Below, one piece after another: positions 1 through 11,189 of a stretch of 64,000 nucleotides of DNA. The notes beneath the pieces were generated by a model. That model was given only the letters and a program-made list of their open reading frames with translations, did not search any database and was not told where the DNA came from. The translations under genes were made by a program, and so were the position numbers. The stretch is taken from assembly GCA_947462335.1 (NCBI GenBank), contig OX381709.1:85808622-85872621 (forward strand), given 5' to 3'. The first letter of the stretch is position 1. Each line of letters opens with the position of its first letter. This stretch comes from Harmothoe impar (taxonomy: Eukaryota > Annelida > Polychaeta > Phyllodocida > Polynoidae).

Positions 1-774
1 GTCAGGTGGTTCTCGTCCATTTGCTAAACATTGGCACCATAATTGGTGCTGTTCTTTTGATATATTACACCTATCATATATAGCCATGTTCTGACAGACT
101 TTGGTGAAGAATCTATGGGTTGATTCCTTTTAATGAAGGGATTATCTTGCAATTGTCAAGCAAGTCCCCAATATCTAACTCAATAGTTTCAACCCTATTG
201 AGATATAAAATGTGAATTACATATAGGATCCTGAGAAATATCCTAAGTCACCTAACTAAAGTAATTTACTGTTATGATAAACATCTTGATGCCTTGTTTT
301 AGGTTGAAATGATGTCTAGGATATCTGTAAAAAGTCCCACCAGGTGGGGTGATTTTACTCTGGTATGGCACCATAAATCTCTTTCATATTTTTTTTCTGT
401 ACTATTTATATATATAGGAAGATATGTAGCGATTCTCAAATAGTTTCTATGGTTTTGTGAGATAGTATCCAGTGTCCTTCCTAATCTATCTTTATACCTT
501 TACCCCCTGCCATACCATCTGGAGCTAAAATGTAAATGCTGTTTATCATATTCATCCTCAACCCCCCTCCCCACTATTTGTAAAATGGCTACAACTTTCC
601 AAATGTCCATGATAACCCCATAGAAACGTTAAATGATGTTAAATAACGTTCTGAATACAAACGTTTGCATGGTGAACCATATAAAAACGTAAAATAACGT
701 TTTACATACAACGTCAAATAACGTTATACATGGAAACGTTTCCAAACGTTAAAATACGTTTTTTGTTCACTGGG
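1..774. repeat. Right end of an AACGTT-family inverted-repeat element
   Basis: From about 600 to 774 the sequence is dense in AACGTT and ends in TTTTTTGTTCACTGGG, the reverse complement of the terminus that starts the element at 60,619. Read in reverse, motif order matches that terminus over about 150 bp. The left end of this copy is not recognised; it may lie outside the window. Bases 1-600 are AT-rich with no gene that I can see. The base pair after the end (TT) cannot be tested as a target duplication because the partner end is missing. Confidence 0.6.
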
Positions 775-965
775 TTCACTTACAACCTACATGTCGTATC
801 AAGCTACTTCCGGCCATTTTGGCCTGTATCAGTATAAATTCTGGGGTCACCGTATCAGGTGGCTTCCGGCCTCTTCACCAGCGTATGTACATATGTAAAT
901 TCTCCCTACCTGGACTATTTTCTCCCAACTTTTTTTTTACCGGTATATGAAATCTTTCATTCGCC

Positions 966-3573
966 ATGGATCTCTACATGAAAGCAACAGCCATTGACAA
1001 GGCTAAAGAGCACAGAAGCGTGGTATGTGACTTAGTGTGGCAATTTGAAAGGACAGTACTCACGCCATTAGTCCAAGAAGTGATAGAGGAGCTCCAGGCT
1101 GAATACGATGCCACGACATTTGACGCATTTGACGATTTCTTCAGCGACGACTTTGTGGAAATGGATCAAAATGACGATGTTCCTGGTGTCTGCGAGGTTG
1201 ATTTAGACGACCTGGACGAGCAGAGGCATCGTATTTACGTATCCGAGAGACGTAACAAGAATACAGTCCGGAAAACAGAAGCGGTAAGCTAAAATACGAC
1301 TCTCCTATGTTTTTGTCGTCGCCATCTTTCCGCCTTGTTATGATCTGACACGTGCTTCTTCCCCAAACGCCGACGAAGTAGGGAGAATTTAAGTTGGGAG
1401 AATTTACTATATACACGCACGGTTTTTCATCAATATCTTCGTTAATTCTGAATGGATTTCATTTTTTATAGGTTCTGAGGAAAGTACATGGCTATTTTAA
1501 GGAGGTCTTACATGAAGAACGAGATGTCCTTGATATTCCGCCCAGAAAACTTGCAAGTCTCATGTGCTCCTTCGTCCTCGGGGTGCGGAAGCCACTCCCG
1601 AAGGGTGTCACAATGGACACGGCAAGCGACGAGCAAAAGTATCACCAGCCGGAGACTCTCACCGGCTATTGGACCGGAATAGCCAGGTAAAATAGATGAA
1701 ATTGATGACTAAAGACCCTTTTCTATGTCTCCCATTAATCCCAAGTTGAATATTGACCGCTAAGTATTCGAAATTTGAATTTTCCCACACGTCACATTTC
1801 CCGGAAAAGTTATCCAATACTAAGTCTAAGCCTAGTTTCACTCGCGGTCAAAATGCCCGGTAGTGTTGAAATAAAAATGTATCATGATTACAGCGGGTTT
1901 ATGGAGTAAATATATGTCGAATTTAATGAAACATACAAATTACAGTTTCTATGGATAATTCTGTTTTCTAATATCAAAGTAATTTTCAAAAATATCAATT
2001 CTAAATATGTTAAATCGTAAATTTTAAATTTTGTATATTTTGTCACAAAAATCGATCCACTACCATAGTGGCACAATAGCTTAGACACCCCTAAGAAGAT
2101 GAACTTTGATGACCTAGTCTCTGATATGCAGCCCCGGTTCAATGGCCAAGTATAGTAAATTTCTCGTTGGAGGTCCAATACTTAATTAAATTATTTTTAT
2201 TTTACAGGTACTGCCGAGAAAACAACTATCCGATAAATATCATCTCGGACGATACGTTTGCTCTGTTTAAGCGTGTATTAGAAACCCGCAAAACCGAGTT
2301 AAAGGAAATGGGGCTCGGAAACCTGCCTAACCAGGCAGTACCGCTCACGGACGAGGACACGGAACTTGCCTGGCAGAAGGGGGCGTTCGGGTGGGCGACC
2401 CCCCGTATCCTTCAAAATACACTGTACTTTTTCTTCTCAAATGCGTTTGGGTGGAGAGGCAGGGACGAGCAGTCGGGAGTGCGTTGGAAAGACCTAACGT
2501 TGGTCGCAGAAGGAAAGGAAAACGAGCACATAAATTGGAATGAACGCCTTTCTAAAACACGGAAGGGAAAAGGCGCTCCACGTGCGTTCAATCCCAACCT
2601 CTGGTTGAGTGAGGATGAAGATCGCTGTCCTGTACGCATGTATAAACTGTTACGCTCCAAAAGAAGTGATGCCCAGAAAAAGCCCGACAGTCATTTCTTC
2701 CTCACGCCCAAGTACAAAGCCACTTGGGACATGACCCACCCCTGGAAGGAGGCCACTCCCAAGTTCAAGAACCACATGTCCTATCAGTAGATAGGAAACA
2801 TAATGAAAGAAGTTAAGCAGTCAGGCATGGCCTCCGATTTGCATATCACTTCTCATTCTCTGCGCTCCACCATGATAACCAACCTGCTTCACGCTGGAAT
2901 AGATCCAATGGGCATTGCCCAGTTGTCCGGGCACAAGAACCTCAACTCGGTCAGCAGGTACGGAAAACTCAGTAAGCCCCAACAGCGTAACCTTTGCGAC
3001 ATATTGGTTAACCGCAATCCTAACAAGAAAAAATGCTCGGAGGAGGCCCGTTCCATCCTTAGAAGGCCCACTACGCCAGACCCATCTGACCCACCAAGTC
3101 CTGTGACGTCCACTTCGGAGGCCCCAAGTGCTGATACAGCAGCTTCGGAGGCCCCAGGTGCTGATCCATCGGCTTCGGAGGCCCCAGGTCCTATCAGATC
3201 AGCTTCGGAGGCCCCAGGTCCGGAGGCCCCAGGTCCGGAGGCCCCAGGTCCGGAGGCCCCAGGTCCGGAGGTCCCACGTCCAGTCGGACCATCTTCCAAG
3301 TCACCAAGTTCTGTCCACTCGCCTACACTTGGTTCCCGTTCCAAGGCACCAGCTCCAATGGAACCACCTACGAGCGTCCGACAGCCCGATATGGTGATTG
3401 ACGCGTCCTCCATGCAGGGAGTAGGTGGCGGGATGCCCCTGGCACGACACATTGTATCCGGGATGTTCAGTGGGGCCCCTGTGTCAATCAATGGCTCGTT
3501 CAACCTGCATGTCCATTATGGGTCATCAAATGAGCTGCACATGAGCCAGAACGGACAAAATGGTCAAAAATAA
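966..3573 (+). pseudogene. Crypton-type tyrosine recombinase-like gene, three exons, in-frame TAG
   Basis: Spliced gene with exons 966-1283, 1472-1686 and 2208-3573. The introns begin GTAAGC and GTAAAA and end ATAG and ACAG, and the phases (0, then 2) join cleanly. Exon 1 is acidic and ends in an NKNT motif typical of this family; exon 2 gives the N-terminal core-binding domain (IPP..LASLM, RKPLPKG); exon 3 gives the catalytic half, with GWRGRDE, then HSLRST (H-x-x-R), then LSGHK and a tyrosine in SRYGKL. These are the R, H-x-x-R, H, Y residues of tyrosine recombinases as found in animal Crypton-derived (DUF3504, ZMYM/QRICH1-like) proteins. A TAG at 2788-2790 lies in the same frame between the first Arg and the HxxR box, with no frameshift, so the product would stop before the second half of the active site. 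Total coding length is 1,899 bp (633 codons including both stops). It may be a pseudogene, a recoded gene or carry a sequencing error. An AATAAA lies near 3858. Confidence 0.8.
3118..3296 (+). repeat. Pro/Ala-rich coding repeat (GCTTCGGAGGCCCCAGGT units)
   Basis: Tandem in-frame repeat in the last exon of the recombinase-like gene. Longer units (about 30 bp, encoding SEAPGAD- or SEAPGPI-type blocks) give way to a 12-bp unit encoding PEAPG. It is a flexible linker between the catalytic domain and a conserved-looking tail that ends about residue 610. All units are multiples of three, so the frame is kept. Confidence 0.8.
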
Positions 3574-4259
3574 TGTTTAAATTACTTGACCTCCTAGAGA
3601 GTTCGGTGCGGATTCTCCCTTATATGACCCAAGTTAGCCTGTAATATGGCCAAGTTTCAAAAGGCTCAGTTGTGCCTAGACATTACGGATGTCTCGATCG
3701 ATTTTTGTGACAAACATTTTTTGATCAATTTGATCTCTCATGATACCGTCCAAAGTGATATATATTGACCTAATTTACTGTTATCGTTATATCATCTAAT
3801 ATATCGTTTTTCTCAATTATTAAACCTTGTGATCCGGTGGAGGGAGAAGCTATAACGTAAATAAATATTTTCTTGTTCTGTTTATTTGAATCGTTTTTAA
3901 AATTATTTCTTATTAGTCATACATTTACCACCCACAGTACACAATACTTTTAATAGATTTAATAGATTGCACTACCGACGAGTCTAGACTAGATCTAACC
4001 TCGGCGCTCGGCGAGCCCAAATCAGCTGATCCACTTGTTTTCATTTTTTCTCGACAGCTCATAAATTTTAATTTGTCCGATTCAAACCTTAATTTACCTC
4101 CATATAATATAAAAAGCCCACCCATAACTAAAAAACATCCTATATTTGGACGGACATTCCCTAATTTTATGTTATCTGCCATAATTATTTTGAATCGAGC
4201 ACACAAAGATGCCGAAAATTTAATTTCCACGAAGCCATTCCTCGCAGACGACCTTCGTC
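3574..4259. other. AT-rich non-coding stretch after the recombinase-like gene
   Basis: I see no gene here. It should contain the 3' UTR of the preceding gene: the first good AATAAA is at about 3858. The rest is AT-rich with short spurious frames only. Confidence 0.5.
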
Positions 4260-4690
4260 CCAAAAACTGATTACGTCACGGGTCTGTGTGTACGCCGCCG
4301 AAACGAACTCTCCCAGCGGATACTTTATCCCCATACATAGCTATATGAAACCAAACATGTGCTGGAGAGCCCTTCTTCCCAAATACTGATGACGTCACGC
4401 GTCTCTGTGTAAACGAGACGAACATGGAGAAGAAGCATGCGGCCACGCTCGTATGCTCAACATTTTATGTGATTTCTGATGGATTTACGTCATGGCAACC
4501 TCCTATATTTGTACAAATGGACCATAAAAGACATTTGAATCGAACAATGTGAACAATGGACCTTCGGATTAACCATAAAACGCTATTTCTTCGATGGGAT
4601 TATGTTTCTTCCTCGATACGCTTCACCACCGGATATGACCTTTGCCGAAATCCAAGATGGCGAACTCTGCAACCTGATACGTGAGTAATC
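4260..4690 (+). promoter_or_regulatory. Promoter-like region: CRE-like sites and a YY1-type motif
   Basis: Two diverged copies of a block containing CRE-like sites occur, ATTACGTCACG near 4272 and a full TGACGTCACG near 4389, with another TTACGTCA near 4487. At about 4651 the sequence CCAAGATGGCGAAC matches the YY1 element that often marks animal transcription starts, followed 20 bp later by a consensus donor (GATAC|GTGAGT, 4680). This looks like a promoter plus a short non-coding first exon pointing towards the exon-like modules from 5 kb. It is inferred from motifs only. Confidence 0.4.
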
Positions 4691-4740
4691 TGTCACAAAA
4701 TGTCTAATATCTCAGCGAGGAGGCATTTAATAATAAGTAC

Positions 4741-4883
4741 AGGATTGTTAAAAGGGAGTTTGGGTTGTCGGTATCACGTATCGATTTTTTGAAGTATCAG
4801 GCATCGGCCCTACGGGCCTCAGCCTGATACTTCAAAAATTCTCAACGTGATACCGACAACCCAAACACCCTTTTGTCAATCCT
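4741..4883. repeat. Long foldback (hairpin) element
   Basis: About 55 bp beginning AGGATTGTTAAAAGGG are repeated in inverse order at the other side, ending CCCTTTTGTCAATCCT, with a small GC-rich centre (GGCCC-TA-CGGGCC). The arms share TTGGGTTGTCGGTATCACGT and TGAAGTATCAGGC with few mismatches. It is either a small MITE or a transcribed hairpin; no reading frame is present. Confidence 0.75.
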
Positions 4884-5011
4884 GTCTACGTATAAGTGTT
4901 TTCTAATCTACAAGTGATTCTGATGGGCAGTCATAGCAAGACTCATTTATATCTGAACATTGTATTTAAAGATTCATCAGGGCTCTAGTTTGATGAATTT
5001 AATTAGCTAGG

Positions 5012-5226
5012 ACAGTGGCCTTCAGACATTTTTCAAGGAATTCCCCACAGACAATATTGAATTTACCATTTTCCTGAAGAATGAAGAATTCCACAATACA
5101 AAATCATGGTGGATAAGGAAAGACAAGAAATACCCCAAATGGTTAACACACCGAAACGGCTCCAACGCCGAATTGGACAAGGGAAGAAAGGACCATGCCT
5201 TCAAGAGCAACATCATCCATTTCAAG
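5012..5226 (+). pseudogene. Exon-like module A1 (unknown protein)
   Basis: An open stretch runs from the acceptor-like CCTTCAG region to a donor at 5227 (TTCAAG|GTCAGG). It encodes a basic, Trp-containing segment with FKEFPTDNIEF near the start and SWWIRKDKKYPKW in the middle. The start is repeated at about 5730, 7540, 11,190 and 12,910, so this is one copy of a duplicated exon. I do not recognise the protein. With stop-containing neighbours it is probably part of a decayed gene. Confidence 0.45.
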
Positions 5227-5343
5227 GTCAGGATAATTAAAGGGAGGGCTACATGTAACAGGAAGAATTAAAGAGACTAGAGAAGAACACATTCCAGAAC
5301 TTTCTGTCCCCACCTACCTCCAGAAAACCATCAATGATAAAGG

Positions 5344-5596
5344 GAGGAACAAATGTTGAAGAAGGAACCGAAGAGGCGGATCGCGGAAGGCCACTTTCGC
5401 AACCAACACAAATTGGACGTGAAACAGGCCAGGTAGCTGTTCCTCACCCTGACGCCGGTGAAGGCCTTGCGTCGCCAACGGGACAATGAAGTGACGGTGG
5501 AGCAGGTAGTCCAGGGCTTCCTGAGGTATAGAACTACCTTGCAAGGAAAGAACCCCATTGTACTGGACAAGCTTTACGCGAGCCAGGGAGGTCAAG
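5344..5596 (+). pseudogene. Exon-like module A2 with an in-frame TAG
   Basis: One frame is open from 5344 to a donor at 5597 (CAAG|GTAAGT) except for a single TAG at 5434-5436. The encoded segment is basic (KKEPKRR, RNQHKLD), followed after the stop by VKALRRQRDNEVTVEQVV, which looks like a compact helical domain. Composition and donor support former coding use. The family is not recognised. Confidence 0.4.
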
Positions 5597-5713
5597 GTAA
5601 GTCTAATATGCATTAAACCAAATCAGCAGATTTATATTCAAAGAACAACTATGTTAGACAAGCTCAAGAAATACACACCAAAATTCCTAGTGTGAATTAT
5701 ATGTCAATTTAAT

Positions 5714-5940
5714 TGGCTAGGGCGACGGTGGCCTTCAGACATTTCAACCGAGAGGAAACAAGCTGGATGCCAATGCAAATAAGGAAAGACAAAACCAAAT
5801 ATGCCAACACTTTTGACACCATGAACAACAAGAACTATGCAAGTAGATTGGAACGAAGATGGAGAAATTCATCATCTGTGGGAGTGCGACAGATCTTTGC
5901 TGTCAATCAGAAAATGTTCATCACTAGGCAAGTCCCAATT
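5714..5940 (+). pseudogene. Exon-like module copy B, degenerate
   Basis: Begins with the same GTGGCCTTCAGACATTTC as the other copies and continues through GGAAAGACAAAAC to a block (GAGAAATTCATCATCTGTGG) that recurs near 8660, 12,155 and 13,795. A frame of 94 codons is open, but the resemblance is at DNA level and no domain is visible. Confidence 0.3.
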
Positions 5941-6135
5941 ACACCAATAATCATTTTTTTAAAAACATCAACCGTACATATTGAATTATTTCTATAAGCC
6001 ACATTTTTACGGCTTATAGGTGGGGGGGGGTCGTTATATAGGAGGGGGTTTTACTATACTTTAGTTAGTACTGAACTTCGCAATCATAATTTACCCCTGC
6101 ACAATTTGTAACCGACTGGTATTCTAACGCAAATT

Positions 6136-6354
6136 AAGGCCTAAAAAAAAAAGTTGTGTTCCAGTTACATGGCCAAAAATAAACAGGGTCAGGAGGTCGG
6201 AATTTTTTTTTTTTACAATTTTTTTTTTGTCAAAAATGTCAATTTTAGTAGTAAAAACGCCAAAAATGTTATAAATTTCCTCAAAAATTAAAAAAATGTC
6301 AAAAAAAATTAGGGTCCGTCGGGAAACCGGAACACAACTTTTTTTTAGGCCTAA
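6136..6354. mobile_element. MITE, GGCC-A(n) family, copy 1
   Basis: Ends are AAGGCCTAAAAAAAA..GTTGTGTTCC and its inverse GGAACACAACTTTTTTTTAGGCC. Inside are the family's GGGTCAGGAGGTCGG and GTCGGGAAACCGG motifs. One of seven copies in the window (14,234; 18,802; 34,891; 38,711; 51,954; 56,119). No coding capacity. Confidence 0.7.
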
Positions 6355-6363
6355 GGCATGAGC

Positions 6364-6497
6364 AGGTCCTACCTGTAAATAACGGGCGCTTCTTGCCGAG
6401 TCTGGCGAGGTTGTTTTCCACGTCTACCTTGTCTAGGGACAGTCAGTGTTGCTGGTTGTCCTGTAGTTTGCGGATACGCTGCTCAGGTCCTGTCAAG
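6364..6497 (-). pseudogene. Minus-strand exon-like module, copy 1
   Basis: On the minus strand a poly-pyrimidine/CAG acceptor (TTCTGCTTGACAG) is followed by about 125 bp of partly open sequence (LDKVDVENNLARLGKKRP at its end) and a donor (TTACAG|GTAGGAC). A TGA interrupts it. Two close relatives lie at 9,160-9,285 and 12,375-12,500 with the same splice-like ends, so a duplicated exon is likely. Product unknown. Confidence 0.35.
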
Positions 6498-6717
6498 CAG
6501 AAAAAATAGTTACATTAGGCCACTAAAAAAATGAAATGGTTTCTCATCAACACGGGCATCATAAAAAAGCAGGTTTTGAGGGTTAAGGTTAGGTCTTTTT
6601 TCCTCTTTTTTAATGAAAAACCTGAAATGCAGTGGTATAGAAATAACTTACATCTCTGGATCTTTAAAAGTGGAGAAAAAGTAAGTGGGGTATGGATAGA
6701 TTCCCTGAAAAGCTGTC

Positions 6718-6863
6718 CCCAGTAAACAGAAAACGTTATACCACATTTTGTAACGTTATTTTACGTTATATAACGTTTCCCTAAGGCTCCTCACTATGGC
6801 ATAGCGTTATGTACAGTTTTAGAACGTTATTTTGCGTAAAATAACGTTTTTTTGTAAGCTGGG
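6718..6863. mobile_element. Short AACGTT-family MITE
   Basis: Terminal inverted repeats CCCAGTAAACA..AACG and CGTTTTTTTGTAAGCTGGG enclose AACGTT-rich sequence; 146 bp. It is closely similar to the copy at 8,255-8,403 (shared CACCATTTTGTAACG and GGCATAGCGTTATG-type blocks). The flanking dinucleotides (TC and AA) do not match, so the target duplication is lost here. Confidence 0.75.
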
Positions 6864-7482
6864 AATGTGGCTGCGGACGGTTTTGTCTCCTGCTGCCAGC
6901 AGCATTTGTCACATCCACTCATCCACAGACAGTTATCTCATGGCAGCAGGGTTTATCACGTCCATGTGTTCAGGGACTGGTGGCGCCATCTAAGGATTTA
7001 AGGCTGCAGCATGAATATTAACCAATCAGGAGCCAGTATTCCTTCATTTCCCCCTGGATTTGTAGGCCCTGAAATACCCTGGGCCTGGGAGCCCCATAGA
7101 CGCAGTGCTAAACCCCTGAAAGTTGCAAGCTCACACTGATGTTGGGCCAGCTTGCATGCTTCGATGGTAGAGGAGGTTGTACTGTCATTGGCTCTAAGTA
7201 GATGAGAAGGGCAGGGGGATGTAACACAGAATTGTTTACAGAATTTTGACAGAAGCTAATTGATTTTTCTATTTAAAATATATTTCTGGATGTCCTACAA
7301 ATCCCTATATTCAGGGAAATCCCTGACCACTTACATCTCTGAAGATCAATTGATTCTTAACCCCCCCAAAAATGTGAATTTTGGTCACGAAAACTAAATT
7401 ATCCTATACATTTTAGAGAAAAAAAAGCCTCTCAGAAAGTGGTGATGAGAAACACATTTGAGTGGTCTTAATCTATAACCCT

Positions 7483-8447
7483 GTGTATAAATAATGGTAC
7501 ATGGAGGTCATGAACAATAAATAATGGAAAGGGTGACCTTCAGACATTTTTGAAAGATTCCCCACAGATGATATTGGATGCACGTTTATATACCAAGGAG
7601 ATCGGATCAAGACAAATATATACCAGAGCAGCCCCCAGGACAAGGGCAAGAGGAGACGAGGAATGTGGCGGAGAGGAGGAAGCCAAAGCACACCGAAACA
7701 CCGAGACAACTATTCGGTGGGAGAAGAAATTGAAACCGAAACACCAGACCCTAGCTGGACTTTCTAATTCTGTCGACTGCTTTAATTTCCTCATGAAACT
7801 TTGCAAGGTAATTAAGATCAAGAACAAGAGAAAAGTAATGATCAAGAGCAAAAAGGACAAGAGCAAAAGAAAAAGGCGACCCTTTGTTCATGTACAAAAG
7901 CAAACTGTTAAAGGGCCACTACGCCAAGTGCATGTGGGCCACGCAGAGCGTAGTGGTGTCGCCAGAGGAACTCGAACACTTGAGGAACAACTTGGGCCCA
8001 TCCGAGGCCAACCGAAACACAGCCATCCCTAGACCATGGGCCAACCGAAATACCGAAAAACGAGGCTGTACCAGGCCCTCGTCGATGCACACGGCACGCC
8101 CCTCTTCAGTGGGGCGGTCTCTGACCTCATCCAAGTAGCGTGGGGGCATCATATAAACACGCGAATCATACGAAAGAGTCTGACGACCCACAGCCGGAAT
8201 GCGGAGTGGCTGTCTGACGCGGAGCGCCGTGCCGCGGACAAGGCCAAGGACCACCCCAGTAAACAAATAACGTTATACACCATTTTGTAACGTTATATAA
8301 CGTTATATGTCAACGCTTTTCTAAGGCTCTTTAGTATGGTATAACGTTATGTAAAATTTAAAACGTTATTTTGACGTAAAATAACGTTTTTTTGTTAGCT
8401 GGGACGGAGAGGAGGGCGAGACCGACCTGGTCGGTTGCGCCTTCAAG
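7483..8447 (+). pseudogene. Exon-like module copy C; recombinase-like C-terminus, split by a MITE
   Basis: The first part (7,483-7,800) is nearly identical to 12,843-13,174. Further on, 7,884-8,030 is open with KGHYAKCMWATQSVVVS. From 8,036 a frame reads RLYQALVDAHGTPLFSG and then HHINTRIIRKSLTTH..AEWLS..ERRAADKAKDH, where a MITE (8,255-8,403) is inserted; a remnant after it ends at a donor (TTCAAG|GTAAGTC). The TRIIRKS..KDH pattern recalls the R..H..Y half of tyrosine recombinases that end in A.HM.HS..TA..YY. That family guess is weak; homology to module D at 11.2-11.96 kb is clear. Confidence 0.4.
8255..8403. mobile_element. Short AACGTT-family MITE inside an exon-like module
   Basis: 149 bp with ends CCCAGTAAACAAATAACG and ACGTTTTTTTGTTAGCTGGG, flanked on both sides by AC, consistent with a 2-bp target duplication. 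It interrupts the recombinase-like frame after the KDH motif, whereas the paralogue at 11.9 kb has no insertion there. Confidence 0.8.
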
Positions 8448-9159
8448 GTAAGTCAAATAAATCAATAGTAAAGAGAAGAGCAAACTAAGAAAAAAACACG
8501 ATATCAACGATATCACAGGGCAAGAACAAGAGGAAACAGCACTACAAGACGATTCCTTCTCATATCATTAACAAGAAACTATCAATGACAAAGAGAACAT
8601 ATTGAAGAGCAAACCGGTGTCAAACATTTTAGTGTAGGTCAAGACATATGCAAAGTAGGAGAAATTCATCATCTGTGGGGAGTGTGTGACAGATCTGTCC
8701 TGTCAATCAGAAAATGTTCATCACGAGGCCAGTCTCCACCAATAATTGTATTTCAATATGTACCTTAGTTTGTACTGAAATAAAAATCAAGAAATATGAG
8801 CAGTGTCATCACGTTATGAATCCCTATTCATTATAACAGTATAGGAAGGGCACTATTCCATGCCATCCCCCATTGAATACAAATACAATGTGGCAATATT
8901 CAATGGGCTAAAAAAGAGCTTTCTTTCCTTCTTTGAATGGCGCCAAATGAAAAAAATAGAAGCAAATGCCAACTACACTGACACCTCTGCTGTATATCAC
9001 TCGTGGAGGCTGGGGCGCATCCCACTGAGCCTGCGGCTTTTTGGGATATGGCCACAGTCTATGTATTCTTACGCAAATTAATACAAGAAAAATGAGCAGT
9101 GTCATTATGTTATGAATCGTAACGTTTATTTATAGCTCACAATGAACCAACCTGGTCCT

Positions 9160-9285
9160 ACCTTTAATTAACGGTTGTTTCTTGCCGAGTACTGGCGAGG
9201 TTGCTTACAAATCCTTCACATCTCGGCACAGTCAGTGTTCCTCCTGGGCGGCCTGCAGATAGCACACATCACATTCTGTCAAGCA
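9160..9285 (-). pseudogene. Minus-strand exon-like module, copy 2
   Basis: Same splice-like ends as the copies at 6.4 and 12.4 kb (acceptor CTGCTTGACAG, donor AAAG|GTAGGAC). Much closer to the 12.4 kb copy than to the 6.4 kb one. Frames are interrupted. Product unknown. Confidence 0.3.
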
Positions 9286-11160
9286 GAAAAAAAGTTACAT
9301 TAATCAGCTGGAGGCTAAAAAACGAACATTTGGTTTTAACATTTTTAATAGTCAGTTGAACGTTCATGAACATATTTATAGAGGCTGAGAAGGAATATTT
9401 ATTTATAACATTTTCTAATGGGAAAAAAACATTCATGGATGTTTGTGGAGTGCATTAAAACTAACATTTGTTTTCAACATTTTCTAACATAGGAAAACAT
9501 TCAGCAAATGTTTTTATAATGTTATGAATAATGCCTTTATTTGACAGTAGGCGGCATCCAAGGCCATTGAGAGATTTCTTGTAGGTTCTGCCATGAAAAA
9601 CTGCCTAACAGTTATCATATATTTCATACATTTAAAGATGGTATTTCAGCTAATTTCAGGTATTTTTCTGCTGCCACGGTATGTACAATACTAAAGTCAT
9701 ATTCTATATGTATGCCAACTTTTAAAGCAATGTGATCTCTAAATCAATTAAAATAAAATTGGACAATCTGAGTAACTGTCCAGCGGAATTAAGTGCCCCT
9801 GGCCATATTGTATGACCTACAGCAAGGGTACCAGCCCCTCAAGTACCTCTGATTGATTGCTGTGATGAAGGCCATTCACGCAGAAAGTGTTACTGAGGGA
9901 GCTAATGCTCCTCAATACTATAAACCAATGTTTGAAGTGAGAGAAAGCAGGATGGGAGTATAGTATATGTAATAAAGTTGCTGTTCTGATACAAACACCA
10001 ATTGTGTGGTAACAATATGACCAAATGTCACAGATCGTCCTGATTTGAACTTTTTTCCTTCTCTTATCAATAAAATGTTCCAAATGTCATATAAAGTTAT
10101 CTTTTTGGTCTAGTATGGTCGGGCTTGGATAGATCTACGAGGGAAACCATGGTTTGACCTATGTCAGACCCTTATTTAGGGGCCAGGGGGGCAAAAACAC
10201 CCAAAAATGGACCTTTTTTGACAATAAAAAAAATTATTTGACATTATCCTGTAAGTACCCTTCTATAAATAGAGCTATCTGCACATATCTTTTTTTTGCC
10301 TGTTCCCTCATATGGTACGGAACATTTTAAGCCCATTTAGGCCTATGTGATAGGTTTGATAAATATTATGTATGATCAAAAGTGCTGGGGTAGTTTTGCA
10401 TAGACACGACTGAGCCCAAACAAAACATGGCCTTGCCTAAATATAAATGTAGTATGAACATAATAAAGCTGTTGCAGAAAAAGCGTAAATTATGTACCTA
10501 TACAATAAAAAAAAATTGTAAGTCTACCTCCAATAGCATATCCTGTAGAGCCCATTGACCTTTGACCATGTTCCAGGGGTAGTCTGACCATAGACACGAC
10601 TGAGCCCGAGTAGATACGACTGAGCCCTTTGATGAAAAGATACTAAGGGGACCTATTATGCACATCTCAAGTTATTTCTATATAACTTAGAATGTATTAT
10701 TCATATTTAAAAAGAAATTTCCTGGTAGTTTTGGCTTATAGACCAGAATACTTTGTTATACACCAGTTATCACAGTAGACACGACTGAGCCCTCCTTATA
10801 AACCTTTCAATCCATATAACATGCTCCAAACCATGTACAGTCAATTCCTACCTTACTGTAGCCATTCTAGTACAAAAACCCTATAAATTACTGTAAGTGG
10901 ACAGGATCCCTATAAAATGCACCATTTTTCATAGGGAATTATCCCTACACTTTGCTCATGGTCCTTGACAAAGCTACTCCTGGTCCTTGACAACGCTACT
11001 CCTGGTCCTTGACAACGCTGCTCATTTTCTCAGTTTAAGCAAAGCCCTGTTGAAAAATGGAAGACTGCAAAGTTAGAAGCATTGTTTGTGTCAGCCAGTT
11101 AACAATATTGTGAAACATATTTAAGCATTTATCTAATCATTTATTTAATTAGTGTGAATT
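9286..11160. other. AT-rich spacer with short repeated motifs, no gene seen
   Basis: Contains four dispersed copies of a 17-bp motif, TAGACACGACTGAGCCC or close variants (about 10,400, 10,590, 10,610 and 10,778), and a triple repeat of CTGGTCCTTGACAACGCTACT-type units at 10,957-11,020. No convincing open frame. Confidence 0.5.
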
Positions 11161-11189
11161 ATGTAAATTGGATTAGCTAGGGCAGTGGT

